From: Candidatus Obscuribacterales bacterium
GTDB lineage: Bacteria; Cyanobacteriota; Vampirovibrionia; Obscuribacterales; Obscuribacteraceae
Direction of reading: 5' to 3'
Assembly: GCA_031292355.1 (NCBI GenBank)
Contig: JARLHI010000065.1
Coordinates: 1-46,710, forward strand
Length of the DNA stretch: 46,710 bases
This document shows, in pieces, positions 8,253 to 16,780 of this stretch (within the stretch, counting starts at the first letter, position 1; every line of letters starts with the position of its first letter). Both the position numbers and the translations under genes were made by a program. Below the pieces are notes generated by a model. The model saw only the letters and a program-made list of their open reading frames with translations, had not been told where the DNA came from and made no database searches.

Positions 8253-9638
8253 ATGTCTGCAATTCAAGATCTTGAATTTAAGAAGACAGACGACGTTATT
8301 GTCGATGGTTCCACGTGGGCGGCCATCTGGCATATGTCCTGGCCGCTGCTCATTAATATGCTAACCATATCGGTTGCGAGCTTTGCGGATGTTTATGTGG
8401 CTGGTCAATTAGGCTCGGACTCGCAAGCAGCAATAGGAATTGGCGGCCAGGTCTGGTTTTTGATGGTTTTATTCGCAGTTGCTTTGTCAGCTGGAACGAC
8501 TGCTTTAGTCAGTCGATATTGGGGCGCTCGAGAATACGACACAGCAATTGAAGCGTGTCGGCAGTCGTTAATTTTCGCCCTCTTTTTCGGCATCGTTTCT
8601 ACGGCGCTTGGTTTATTTTGTGGTCCTGCACTTTTTAAATTATTCGGTGCCACTCCGGCTGTTCAGAAGATAGGTTGGGAGTTTTTAAAATGCGACCTGC
8701 TCTCGCAAACGCCTTTTACAATTTTGTGGGTGGTCAACGCCATCTTCAGAGCAAAGGGCAATGCTCGCGTACCCATGCTTCTGTGGGGCGTTATGGTTGT
8801 TTTGATCATTGCTTTAGATGTAATTCTTTGCCTTGGGCCTTTACATCTCGGAGTAGCAGGAATTGGTCTGGCCTGGACGTTTGCATCAGTGATAGGTCTG
8901 GCATTAGGTCTGTTCATTCTTCGTCGCTCTGATGTCGGCGAATGTCTCAATTTCAAATTGTTTAGAGAGCACGGCATTTCCAAAGAGTGGATGATCAAGA
9001 TTTTCAATATCGGTTTTCCAGCCTGCATTCAAGACCTGGCCTGGGTTGGTGGCAATTTTCTGCTCTTTCTGATTTTCGCTCAAACTCTTGATCCGACTGG
9101 CTGTCAGGCAGCGTGGGCAATCAGTTTCCGCATCGAAGAAATGGTTGCGGGTATGCCTATCTACGCCTTAAGTATGGCTGCGGCTACAATTATTGGTCAA
9201 AATTTAGGCGCGCAAAAGCCTGAAAGAGCGACGAAAGCAGGATGGCAAATTGCCGCTGTTGGCAGTGGCTACAATTTGCTCATTGGGATTTTGCTTATGG
9301 TCTTTGCTCTGCCAATCTCCGAGCACATGAGCACCGCTGCTAATGTCGTCGATTATTCAGCCAAATACTTCATTATTTGTGGTTTGAGCGAGCCATTTCT
9401 AGCTGCATGGATGATTCTCTTTGGAGCAATGCAAGGCGCCGGTTATACAAAATGGCCAATGTGGGTGAGTAGCTTCTGCATGACAGTAGTCCGCTTGCCG
9501 CTAGCCTGGTATTTCACAATCTACTTACACTGGGGTCCGTCTGGCACATGGTTCGCCATGGCCGTCACGACAGTGGCTGTCGGTACTCTTGCAGCATGGC
9601 GCTTTAAAAGCGGTGTCTGGTACAAACAACCGATATAA
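8253..9638 (+). CDS. MATE family multidrug/Na+ antiporter
   Basis: About 461 residues with twelve hydrophobic segments in the two-fold arrangement of MATE (NorM/DinF-like) transporters. It opens with a polar region and then WAAIWHMSWPLLINMLT, followed by DVYVAGQLG, and has the ALVSRYWGA motif characteristic of the family. These inner-membrane pumps export cationic drugs or metabolites using ion gradients. ATG 8253 is chosen over the frame start at 8187 because CAGGA lies eight bases before it and the 22-residue extension is unlike the family. The gene is divergent from the TOPRIM pair and ends before a strong terminator. Substrate cannot be told. Confidence 0.9.
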   Translation: MSAIQDLEFKKTDDVIVDGSTWAAIWHMSWPLLINMLTISVASFADVYVAGQLGSDSQAAIGIGGQVWFLMVLFAVALSAGTTALVSRYWGAREYDTAIEACRQSLIFALFFGIVSTALGLFCGPALFKLFGATPAVQKIGWEFLKCDLLSQTPFTILWVVNAIFRAKGNARVPMLLWGVMVVLIIALDVILCLGPLHLGVAGIGLAWTFASVIGLALGLFILRRSDVGECLNFKLFREHGISKEWMIKIFNIGFPACIQDLAWVGGNFLLFLIFAQTLDPTGCQAAWAISFRIEEMVAGMPIYALSMAAATIIGQNLGAQKPERATKAGWQIAAVGSGYNLLIGILLMVFALPISEHMSTAANVVDYSAKYFIICGLSEPFLAAWMILFGAMQGAGYTKWPMWVSSFCMTVVRLPLAWYFTIYLHWGPSGTWFAMAVTTVAVGTLAAWRFKSGVWYKQPI

Positions 9639-9658
9639 AAATCAAACAGCCTCAAGAG

Positions 9659-9686
9659 AAAAGGCAGTCCTAAAGGACTGCCTTTT
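9659..9686. terminator. Bidirectional rho-independent terminator
   Basis: Perfect 12-bp stem (AAAAGGCAGTCC / GGACTGCCTTTT) with a TAAA loop, between the convergent MATE gene and the GlsB-like gene. The A and T ends can serve both strands. Confidence 0.9.
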
Positions 9687-9716
9687 GAATTAATAGCCTT
9701 AGTTGATTCGTATTTC

Positions 9717-9983
9717 TTAGACGTGACGTTGTCTGAATCCACGTGAACAGAGCGAAACTACAAAAACAAAGAGTGCAGAACCGGCGATGCTTGGGATTAA
9801 TGGAACGCCAGCGAGTGAGGGTCCAATCGAACCCATCATAGTGCCACCGATCCAGGCACCAATGATACCGACGATAGCTGATGTGAAGAATCCACCTGGC
9901 ACTACATTTGGTACCAGTCTTTCAGCCAGATAAGCACAGGCGGCTGCAACTATTAAGAACAGAATAAAACTTAGAATACCCAT
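9717..9983 (-). CDS. GlsB/YeaQ/YmgE-family small membrane protein
   Basis: About 88 residues with three hydrophobic, Gly-rich helices, matching the small 'transglycosylase-associated' GlsB/YeaQ/YmgE family: an opening ILSFILFLIVAAACAYLAE, then GGFFTSAIVGIIGAWIGG and a final SIAGSALFVFVVSL. Members are often stress-induced inner-membrane proteins of unclear function. ATG 9983 is preferred over the GTG at 9992; AAGGAG lies upstream but only about two bases before the GTG and about eleven before the ATG. The C-terminus (CSRGFRQRHV) is basic. Confidence 0.8.
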   Translation of the reverse strand: MGILSFILFLIVAAACAYLAERLVPNVVPGGFFTSAIVGIIGAWIGGTMMGSIGPSLAGVPLIPSIAGSALFVFVVSLCSRGFRQRHV

Positions 9984-10229
9984 AATATCCACTACTCCTT
10001 GCTCAGCGACTAACTGAATGAATGAACCTGTTTTTTTTTACGTTTCTTACGCTTTTGATAAAAATCAATTTTCATTTTCACTTACTCATGCATAAACGTA
10101 TTTTCTGCAGAAAAGTTCCCGATAAGTCTTACTGGGCATTGAACTTTTTGCCGAAAGCGAACGTTTTATATGAAAGAGAGCAATTTCAAGCAATTTGAAT
10201 TCATATTGTAGAATAGGAGAAAAGCAGCT

Positions 10230-10751
10230 ATGCCAGTCAATCTTAGCCCCAAGAAGCTAGTTTCGAAACTCGATTATTCGATACCAAAAATTCGTCTGGC
10301 ACTCGTTCGAGAAAGCGGTAAGAGCAGACAGCGTTATGCAATCTCATGTCCTAAAGACGCTGCGAAATTTCTGGAGCCGCTTCGACATGCCCCCGAAGAA
10401 CACTTCGTCAGCTTGCATTTGAACGCCAAAAACGAGGTTATTGGCTTGCACGAGGTCTCTCACGGCACCCTATCAGCTAGCCTGGTTCATCCTCGAGAAG
10501 TTTTTAAAGCAGCCGTAGTTGGCAACTGTTTTGCCATTTTAGTCTGCCACAATCATCCCTCTGGCGCTGTTTTAAGTCCCAGCAAAGAAGATCTCGATAC
10601 AACCAGACAACTGCTTAAAGCTGGAAAAATTCTCGGAGTGAGCTTGATGGATCATCTAATTATTGGTGGAGACAGTGAATCGATGGCGGTTTACAGCATC
10701 CGCGAGAATCACCCAAGCCTATGGGATGATCCATTCGGTCAACTTTCTTAG
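10230..10751 (+). CDS. RadC-like JAB domain protein
   Basis: 173 residues. The C-terminal two-thirds is a JAB/MPN domain of the RadC type: HGTLSASLVHPREVF, then CHNHPSG (106-112, metal-binding His107 and His109) and PSKEDLDTT (117-125, Asp121), with an upstream Glu near 56-57. The helix-hairpin-helix domain found at the N-terminus of full RadC is missing, replaced by about 45 basic residues. RadC-like proteins are widespread but their activity is unsettled; a metallo-hydrolase role fits the residues. AGGAG lies about ten bases before the ATG. It is followed about 95 bases later by ispG. Confidence 0.88.
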   Translation: MPVNLSPKKLVSKLDYSIPKIRLALVRESGKSRQRYAISCPKDAAKFLEPLRHAPEEHFVSLHLNAKNEVIGLHEVSHGTLSASLVHPREVFKAAVVGNCFAILVCHNHPSGAVLSPSKEDLDTTRQLLKAGKILGVSLMDHLIIGGDSESMAVYSIRENHPSLWDDPFGQLS

Positions 10752-10846
10752 CCTGACGGCAACTTTTGCAGATGATCTCACTGAAATCCACTAAAATGGG
10801 CTGAACCTCGCTGAGCGGGCTCAATCAAATGAGATAAAAGCAAAAA

Positions 10847-12112
10847 ATGGTCAATCGCAGGCAATCTCCACTGGTAAAAATCGGCAATCAGACACTTGGA
10901 GCTAACTCTCCGGTTCTGGTCCAATCGATGACCAATACACCTACTGAGGACCCAGTGGCGACTGCCAATCAGGTCAGAGATTTGCATCTGGCTGGCTCTG
11001 AAATAGTGCGAGTTACTGTCAATACCAAAGAAGCAGCGCAGGCAATTCCGAAAATAGTTTCTCTGTTAGAAAAAATGGACATGGAAGTACCGATAGTTGG
11101 AGACTTCCATTACAACGGCCATCTCCTATTGAGAGAATACCCAGACTGCGCTAGGTTGCTTGCCAAATACCGCATCAATCCAGGCAATGTCGGTCGTGGC
11201 GACAGACACGACAATAATTTCAAAGACATGATCGAGGCCGCTCTTAAATTTGATAAACCGGTTCGTATTGGTGTCAATTGGGGTAGTCTGGACCAAGACT
11301 TACTCGCGTCAATGATGGATGAAAATTCACGTTTGCCACAACCGCTCGAGGCTCATGCAGTCTTAATAGAAGCGATTGTTGAAAGCGCCATTCAGTCGGC
11401 ACGCCTTGCGCAAAAGTACGGCATGAAAGAAGACAAACTGGTATTGAGTGCCAAAGTCTCTGAAGTTCCAGATTTAATCAAAGTATATGAAGAACTGGCC
11501 AAACGTTGTCACTACGCACTGCACCTCGGTTTAACCGAAGCCGGAATGGGCAACAAAGGTGTGGTTTCTACAACTGCCGCACTGTCTGTCTTGTTAATGA
11601 AAGGTATTGGTGACACCATTCGCTGCAGTTTAACGCCCAGACCAGGTGCCAGTCGCACCGAAGAAGTTGAAGTCTGTCAACAAATCCTGCAAGCCATAGG
11701 CATGCGTTCTTTCACGCCAAAAGTCACAGCCTGTCCAGGTTGCGGCCGAACAACCAGCACTGTCTTTCAAGAACTAGCACAAGAAATTGAACGACATCTA
11801 GCAGAAAACAGACGACTATGGCAAGAAAAATATGAAGGTGTAGAAGACCTCAATGTTGCAGTAATGGGTTGTATCGTCAACGGTCCAGGCGAGTCTAAAC
11901 ACGCCAATATCGGCATTTCTTTGCCCGGCACCGGTGAAGAACCACGTGCACCAATTTATATCGATGGCGAATATGTCACCACTTTGTCGGGTCCAGCCTT
12001 AACGTCTGATTTTATAAAAATGGTCAATGAATACGTCGAAAGGCGCTATGCGCGGATAGCCACCGCTGAATCGGTTCAAAGACTGAGTCCTTTAAATAAG
12101 CGGTTCCAATAA
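10847..12112 (+). CDS. ispG: 4-hydroxy-3-methylbut-2-enyl diphosphate synthase (IspG/GcpE)
   Basis: Catalyses the reductive conversion of methylerythritol cyclodiphosphate to HMBPP in the MEP isoprenoid pathway, using a 4Fe-4S cluster. The 421-residue protein has the N-terminal TIM barrel (VLVQSMTNTPTED, VRVTVN, VGDFHYNGH, INPGNVG) and the C-terminal cluster domain with ACPGCGRTTS (Cys296, Cys299) and MGCIVNGPGESKHANIG (Cys342). Length and motifs fit the usual bacterial form without the plant-type insert. The gene's last 89 bases overlap, on the opposite strand, the end of the hydrolase gene at 12024. Confidence 0.96.
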   Translation: MVNRRQSPLVKIGNQTLGANSPVLVQSMTNTPTEDPVATANQVRDLHLAGSEIVRVTVNTKEAAQAIPKIVSLLEKMDMEVPIVGDFHYNGHLLLREYPDCARLLAKYRINPGNVGRGDRHDNNFKDMIEAALKFDKPVRIGVNWGSLDQDLLASMMDENSRLPQPLEAHAVLIEAIVESAIQSARLAQKYGMKEDKLVLSAKVSEVPDLIKVYEELAKRCHYALHLGLTEAGMGNKGVVSTTAALSVLLMKGIGDTIRCSLTPRPGASRTEEVEVCQQILQAIGMRSFTPKVTACPGCGRTTSTVFQELAQEIERHLAENRRLWQEKYEGVEDLNVAVMGCIVNGPGESKHANIGISLPGTGEEPRAPIYIDGEYVTTLSGPALTSDFIKMVNEYVERRYARIATAESVQRLSPLNKRFQ

Positions 12113-13064
12113 GAATATGACCGCTTTCAGGTAGAAGCAAATAAGTTTTGTCCGACGTTTTCAGCGCCGAAAAAACTTTATTTGCTGATGACGGTTCAAC
12201 TATTTGGTCGAGCTGACCCTGCATTACGAGTACTGGCACAGCCTTTGGCATTTGACTGGCAAACTCTGGAGCTTTGTTGATGAAATTCAATGTACCAAGC
12301 AACTCCAGAGCCGACAAACTATTTTTCGAAAGCGGGTCGGTGACCATTTCTTGACCGACGCGTTCGTCATCAGACGAATAGCGAGTGATGTAGTTCGTCA
12401 TATCGACAGGTTTCGCTACATTTAGCAGTTTGCCATAGAATCCCGGTCCCATGCTACCAGGACTGTGCAAATGCGGCTCACAACCAGCGGCGAGCAAAAT
12501 TACGCCCTTGATATTTTTTCCACTTTGCGAAACTGCCGACAACACAACTGCTGCGCCGGCACTTTCACCCATACAAAAAATCTCGCTATGAGCATGCTTA
12601 CGACGCAACAAATTCAACAACGTTTGCAAATCCTGGCAGCTTCTGGTGAAATCACCAAAGGCACCACCTGAAGTTTCGCGCCCCGCAAAAATAGTCCGCC
12701 AGCGACCGTCACCTCTTAGATCAGGAGCGACTACTAGGTAGCCGCAAAGAGCAAGGCGTCTTGCAATGACGTCTACAGAGCCCGCTTGCTGAGCGGCTCC
12801 ATGGATGATCACTACAATTGGCTGATTGACGTTCTTTGCGTGCGACAAATCGTTTTGCCACTCATAAAGAGGCAAATTCAGTTCTTTCATATCATCGCTT
12901 TGATCGTTACGCACGACCTCAGCCTGAACGGCATTCATTAGAAAGGACAGGGGGACTAACAAAATGAAAAGCAAAAATCCCATCTGGAGCCGGTCTCCAA
13001 ACGGGATCAATGAGGGCTTCCGCCCATTTGCTGTTTTGAATTGGTTGAATATTGTCAGACCCAA
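12024..13064 (-). CDS. Exported alpha/beta hydrolase
   Basis: 346 residues. A hydrophobic segment at 29-47 (GFLLFILLVPLSFLMNAVQA) looks like a signal peptide or anchor. The alpha/beta hydrolase fold shows VVIIHGA (oxyanion region), a nucleophile elbow GESAG (Ser168), acid Asp286 (QGQLDQIVEP) and catalytic His316 (PESGHILIG), so the triad is complete. It resembles the dienelactone hydrolase/esterase group; substrate unknown. The start is TTG 13064 with AGGAA six bases before it; ATG 12983 just before the hydrophobic core is a fair alternative. It lies 28 bases after etfA and may belong to that operon. Its end overlaps ispG tail to tail. Confidence 0.82.
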   Translation of the reverse strand: MGLTIFNQFKTANGRKPSLIPFGDRLQMGFLLFILLVPLSFLMNAVQAEVVRNDQSDDMKELNLPLYEWQNDLSHAKNVNQPIVVIIHGAAQQAGSVDVIARRLALCGYLVVAPDLRGDGRWRTIFAGRETSGGAFGDFTRSCQDLQTLLNLLRRKHAHSEIFCMGESAGAAVVLSAVSQSGKNIKGVILLAAGCEPHLHSPGSMGPGFYGKLLNVAKPVDMTNYITRYSSDDERVGQEMVTDPLSKNSLSALELLGTLNFINKAPEFASQMPKAVPVLVMQGQLDQIVEPSSANKVFSALKTSDKTYLLLPESGHILIGTAYLKDSVFEPIQRWLSAHSAFRRIH

Positions 13065-13092
13065 TTCGTTTCCTGCTTTAGCACTTTATTGA

Positions 13093-14064
13093 TCAGTTGT
13101 TAGCATGCAGCTTTTTGAATTCTTCAGTCAATTTTGGCACAACTTCCAAAACATCGCCCACTACCGCATAATTTGCAAACTTGAAAATAGGCGCGTCAGC
13201 ATCTTTGTTGATGGCTACAATCACTTTTGACGAAGACATTCCGGCTAAATGTTGAATCGCACCGGAAATTCCGCAAGCAATATACAGCTGCGGACTAACA
13301 GTTTTTCCGGTTTGACCAACCTGGTGTTGATGATCAATCCAACCAGCGTCCACTACTGCTCGGGAAGCTGCTAGCGCTGCACCTAACTCATCGCACAAAC
13401 TTTGCAGAACAGGCCAGTTCTCAGGTCCCTTGATGCCGCGACCGCCAGCGACAATAATCGCAGCTTCGCTCAACTCCACTTTTTGACCTTCACTTGCATG
13501 AGTTTCGGTGACCTTCGCGCGAACTTTATCGACTGCTGTAGTGAGCTCGACAATTTCACCAGCGCCTGCAGTCTCTGTGGAGGCAAAAACATTTGGACGG
13601 ATGGTGATGAAAGCAAGTTCGCAATCAAAGGCATAAGTGCCATAGGTCTTTCCCGAGTACATTGGTTTGACTGGGAGCAAATTGGCGCCTTCGGATTTGA
13701 TGACCATCACATCTGTAACTAGAGGCGCATCAAAACGAGCCGCTAAACGCGGCAATAAATCTTTAGCCATAGAGGTGCTTGCCGCAAAAACATACTGAGG
13801 CTCAGCTTGTTTGATCGCATCGGCGAAAGCTGCCGCGTATCCCTCGGTCGAATATTGGGCGAAGTCGCCTTTGTCAGCAACAAAAACTTTTGAAGCACCG
13901 TATTTTGCAACGGAAGGCACCAGTCCTTTTATATTTTCGCCAATCAAAACAGCTGTGACAGCTTGACCTGCGGCCAATCGCACCGCTTCAGACAGTGCTT
14001 CAAGACTGGCCTTCCGCAATATCCCGCCGCGCTGTTCTATAAAAACAAGAATTCCCTGAGCCAT
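13093..14064 (-). CDS. etfA: Electron transfer flavoprotein alpha subunit
   Basis: 323 residues. EtfA holds FAD and, with EtfB, accepts electrons from acyl-CoA dehydrogenases and related flavoenzymes. The C-terminal FAD domain is typical: SRAVVDAGW, QVGQTGKTVSP, YIACGISGAIQH, INKDADAPIF and YAVVGDVLEVVP. ATG 14064 has CAGGAG nine bases upstream. It follows etfB by about 65 bases in the same direction. The acyl-CoA dehydrogenase-like gene at 3729 is the nearest possible partner in the window. Confidence 0.95.
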   Translation of the reverse strand: MAQGILVFIEQRGGILRKASLEALSEAVRLAAGQAVTAVLIGENIKGLVPSVAKYGASKVFVADKGDFAQYSTEGYAAAFADAIKQAEPQYVFAASTSMAKDLLPRLAARFDAPLVTDVMVIKSEGANLLPVKPMYSGKTYGTYAFDCELAFITIRPNVFASTETAGAGEIVELTTAVDKVRAKVTETHASEGQKVELSEAAIIVAGGRGIKGPENWPVLQSLCDELGAALAASRAVVDAGWIDHQHQVGQTGKTVSPQLYIACGISGAIQHLAGMSSSKVIVAINKDADAPIFKFANYAVVGDVLEVVPKLTEEFKKLHANN

Positions 14065-14129
14065 TGAATTATTCTCCTGAGCAACTCAAAAAGTAATCGC
14101 CAATAAAACTTGAACCTTGACCAGGCCGA

Positions 14130-14906
14130 CTAAACGACATGAGCTTCCGAGCGCAACAAACCAACCAGTGTCTTCGCTTGAGCACTGGCATCACCCTCGA
14201 TTCGTTTTCCTGATGGACGTTCCGGCGGCATTGCCATTTCTTTGATCTTCACTTTTCTTGTGGCAATGGCAGAGGCGACATCGAGAGCAGCCGCATCTTT
14301 GACCAGGATTTCCTTTCGACGAGCCGCCATTACACCCTTAATTGATGGGTAACGTGGCTCATTCAATCCCTTTTGAGCGCTGATAACAGCAGGCAAAGTA
14401 CCTTCTACAAATTCATGAGCGCCTTCGATTTCTCGCTCTGCTTTAAATTTTGTGCCATCAATTTCCAGTTTTACAACGATAGTTGCTTGTGGCAAATCGA
14501 GCAGTTCAGCAAGCATGGCTGGAACTGCATTATTGTCGCCGCCTACTCCTTGCTGACCGCATAAAACTAAATCATAGCCACCATCTTTAATGGCAGCGGC
14601 CAAGACTTTCGCTGTTGTAAGAGTGTCCGCGTGCGAAAAACTCGCATCTTTCAAGTGAATAGCGCTATCAATGCCGCGGGCCAATGTGTCTCGTAAAACA
14701 TCGGTCACTTCATCCCCGCCCATAGAAATGGCGACAGTTTCTCCGCCCAATTTCTCTTTGAGTCGGATAGCCTCTTCGACAGCGTATTCGTCGTATGGAC
14801 TGGTAATGAATTTAACGCCAGCAAATTCTATATTTTGCTTGTCGGCTGCGATGGCGATTCTGGTTTCGGTATCCGGGACCGCTTTAACACAAACTGCAAT
14901 TTTCAA
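14130..14906 (-). CDS. etfB: Electron transfer flavoprotein beta subunit
   Basis: 258 residues. The start is TTG 14906 (MKIAVCVKAVPDTE), fixed by a canonical AGGAGGA seven bases before it. Family motifs include the N-terminal VKAVPDTE, SPYDEYAVEEAIRL, GGETVAISMG, LCGQQGVGGDNN (AMP/nucleotide-binding loop region) and the C-terminal PPERPSGKRIEGD arm. It pairs with EtfA as a soluble electron carrier. A good -10 (TATAAT, minus strand, 14958-14953) lies about 50 bases upstream. Confidence 0.95.
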   Translation of the reverse strand: MKIAVCVKAVPDTETRIAIAADKQNIEFAGVKFITSPYDEYAVEEAIRLKEKLGGETVAISMGGDEVTDVLRDTLARGIDSAIHLKDASFSHADTLTTAKVLAAAIKDGGYDLVLCGQQGVGGDNNAVPAMLAELLDLPQATIVVKLEIDGTKFKAEREIEGAHEFVEGTLPAVISAQKGLNEPRYPSIKGVMAARRKEILVKDAAALDVASAIATRKVKIKEMAMPPERPSGKRIEGDASAQAKTLVGLLRSEAHVV

Positions 14907-14952
14907 GAGAAGTCCTCCTAAGAGGTCAAACGGCTGACCTCACTATGGAGGA

Positions 14953-14958
14953 ATTATA
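14953..14958 (-). promoter_or_regulatory. Putative -10 element for etfB-etfA
   Basis: TATAAT on the minus strand, about 47 bases before the etfB start. The -35 region is poor (nothing close to TTGACA at 16-18 bases), so this is a partial promoter call. Confidence 0.35.
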
Positions 14959-15041
14959 GATTTGTAAATGCCGCAAACCGGCTTTTTACCATATTCTTTA
15001 ATTTGCTGGAGTTTTTCAAGAAGCAAAAAGTAAAACGCGAA

Positions 15042-16109
15042 TTACTTCGTCAAGAGAACTTCAAGAGCGTGGGACTCCGGCATTTGACCTGTTTTGACCA
15101 AATCTTCAAGACGAGTCAATTCAATTTTTTTCTGCATCAGCGAAGCTGAGCTGTGTTTGCCAATTCTTTTGAGGTCTTTTTCAACGACCATTGGATGCTG
15201 TTTGGTTTGGGCGGCAACTCTTTTAGCCAGTTCACCTACTGGCAATTGTCGCTTTTGCGCACCGCCTCCAGTTGGCAACTCGTCATTGAATTTATCGCAA
15301 AGTACCTTCATTTCGATCCACTTACTGAGCATGGTCTGTAGCATAGCGATGATTGGCATGCCACTTTGTCTCGACAAAAGCTCCTTCAAACTTAGATGCG
15401 CTTCGGCAAAACGCCCACTTATCCATTTTTCAGTTAAAACGAAAACATGCGAATGGAAAGGTGTTAGCTCCTCGAGCGTCTCCAGAGTGATGTGAGTTTT
15501 AGGCAAGATGTAAGTAGCTGCCTTGCGCAATTCTTCTGAAATCTGTCGCAAATCTGCTTCCAGACCGTCAAGCAAATATGTGACCGCATTTGTGTCGATG
15601 GTGGCATTAAAGGACTTGGCTTCTTTTTGGCACCAGGTGTCCAGTTTAGGATTCGGAGTGCCAACCCAATATTTTTCTTTCGGAAAAGTTATTAGCTGAC
15701 AGTGCTTGCTGACAGCCTTAGAAGTTTTCAAAGTGCTGTCGAAATTGTGTGGGCAACTGAAAATCAAATAAGTATTCGGAGCTACTGCTCCCATTGCCTC
15801 TTCAAAAAGGTCAAGCAAATCGACTTTGTCTTTGCCTTTTTTAGCAACTTTGGGTTCATCATTTTCTTCTGCCGCACCGCCTTTGGAGCGCTTTTTAGTA
15901 AACAGGTCGCAGCGATCAATCAAGATTACTTTGTTGCCCGGTCCAAAAGGCAGTTGGCCACTGGCATCAATAATTGCTGATAGATTAGCATTGTCGAGGC
16001 GTTGAAAATTGACACTAGCCCAGGTTGGATCGAGCAATTCCTCTTTCAAGGCTTTCACACGTCGCCCTAAAAGAAATTCTTCGTCTCCGGCTAAAACTAA
16101 AACTGGCAT
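15042..16109 (-). CDS. holA: DNA polymerase III delta subunit
   Basis: 355 residues. HolA is the clamp-loader delta subunit that opens the sliding clamp. The N-terminus (VLVLAGDEEFLLGRRVKALKEEL) is typical, followed by the AAA+-like region without a functional P-loop, a middle lid domain (ITLETLEELTPFHSH, VFVLTEKWISGRFAEA) and the C-terminal collar (KLLVEKDLKRIGKH-like helices). An insert of Lys and Glu around residues 72-95 (TKKRSKGGAAEENDEPK) is unusual and probably a loop. It begins five bases after phoU ends, as the last gene of the kinase-regulator-phoU operon. Confidence 0.88.
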   Translation of the reverse strand: MPVLVLAGDEEFLLGRRVKALKEELLDPTWASVNFQRLDNANLSAIIDASGQLPFGPGNKVILIDRCDLFTKKRSKGGAAEENDEPKVAKKGKDKVDLLDLFEEAMGAVAPNTYLIFSCPHNFDSTLKTSKAVSKHCQLITFPKEKYWVGTPNPKLDTWCQKEAKSFNATIDTNAVTYLLDGLEADLRQISEELRKAATYILPKTHITLETLEELTPFHSHVFVLTEKWISGRFAEAHLSLKELLSRQSGMPIIAMLQTMLSKWIEMKVLCDKFNDELPTGGGAQKRQLPVGELAKRVAAQTKQHPMVVEKDLKRIGKHSSASLMQKKIELTRLEDLVKTGQMPESHALEVLLTK

Positions 16110-16114
16110 ATTAT

Positions 16115-16780
16115 TTAATTCGATGCAATTTCTGAATTGACGCTCTTTAGCCGTTTTCCGGTGGATATAAAATAAATGCGCTTAGCTACAGATTTTGTAA
16201 GGTCACCCATGCGTTCGAGATAACGCGTGCAGAATAAAAACTGAGCACTTATTTGCGCTTTCTCCTGCTCTTGATCGCCCAAATTAGAGAGCAGTCGCTT
16301 CGAAAGAACAGCATCGAGATAGTCTATTTCACTATCGCGGTGCAATATCTCAGCCACCTTTTCCGCCTGTTCTGTGACAAAACTGAAGAGTACATCCTGC
16401 ACCATCTTGTGTATGCTGTCAGCCATCAGACTCAATTCTGGTGGTAAATCAATCTTGTCTTCACGAGCCCAGGAAGCAATTTTAGCCACACGATTGGCAT
16501 GATCGGCGATGCGTTCGAATTTAGCCGCAATTATGGTGCTACCAAGTAATAAGCGAATGTCTTTAGCCGCAAAGATGTCTTTTTCCATAAGCAATTCAAA
16601 ACAGTTTTCTTCAATCTGTTGATAGAGTCTGTTAATTGACTTTTCTTGCTCTTCAATCAAACCGAGGTCAGTGCCTTTTTCTTTGCGCAGCATACGCGCA
16701 GTCTCTGCCACTGTGCGTGATACCAGCTGACCAAGGGCCAGCACGTCTTCCTTAAATAGCGTTACTGCCTCTGCCTTCAA
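16115..16780 (-). CDS. phoU: Phosphate-signalling regulator PhoU
   Basis: 221 residues made of two PhoU-type three-helix bundles with their acidic metal-binding patches (IADHANRVAKIA near 90-102 and LERMGDLTKSVAKRI near 190-204). PhoU represses the Pho response through the PstSCAB transporter and the PhoR kinase. The start is a TTG at 16780 that overlaps the regulator's stop (TTGA), with GAGG seven bases before it. No pst genes are in the window, so PhoU is linked here only to the two-component genes. Confidence 0.92.
   Translation of the reverse strand: MKAEAVTLFKEDVLALGQLVSRTVAETARMLRKEKGTDLGLIEEQEKSINRLYQQIEENCFELLMEKDIFAAKDIRLLLGSTIIAAKFERIADHANRVAKIASWAREDKIDLPPELSLMADSIHKMVQDVLFSFVTEQAEKVAEILHRDSEIDYLDAVLSKRLLSNLGDQEQEKAQISAQFLFCTRYLERMGDLTKSVAKRIYFISTGKRLKSVNSEIASN

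Noticed and set aside
10021..10229. T-rich and A-rich gap before the RadC-like gene as a possible small RNA or terminator
   Set aside because: A run of T exists at 10031-10039 but no stable stem precedes it on either strand.
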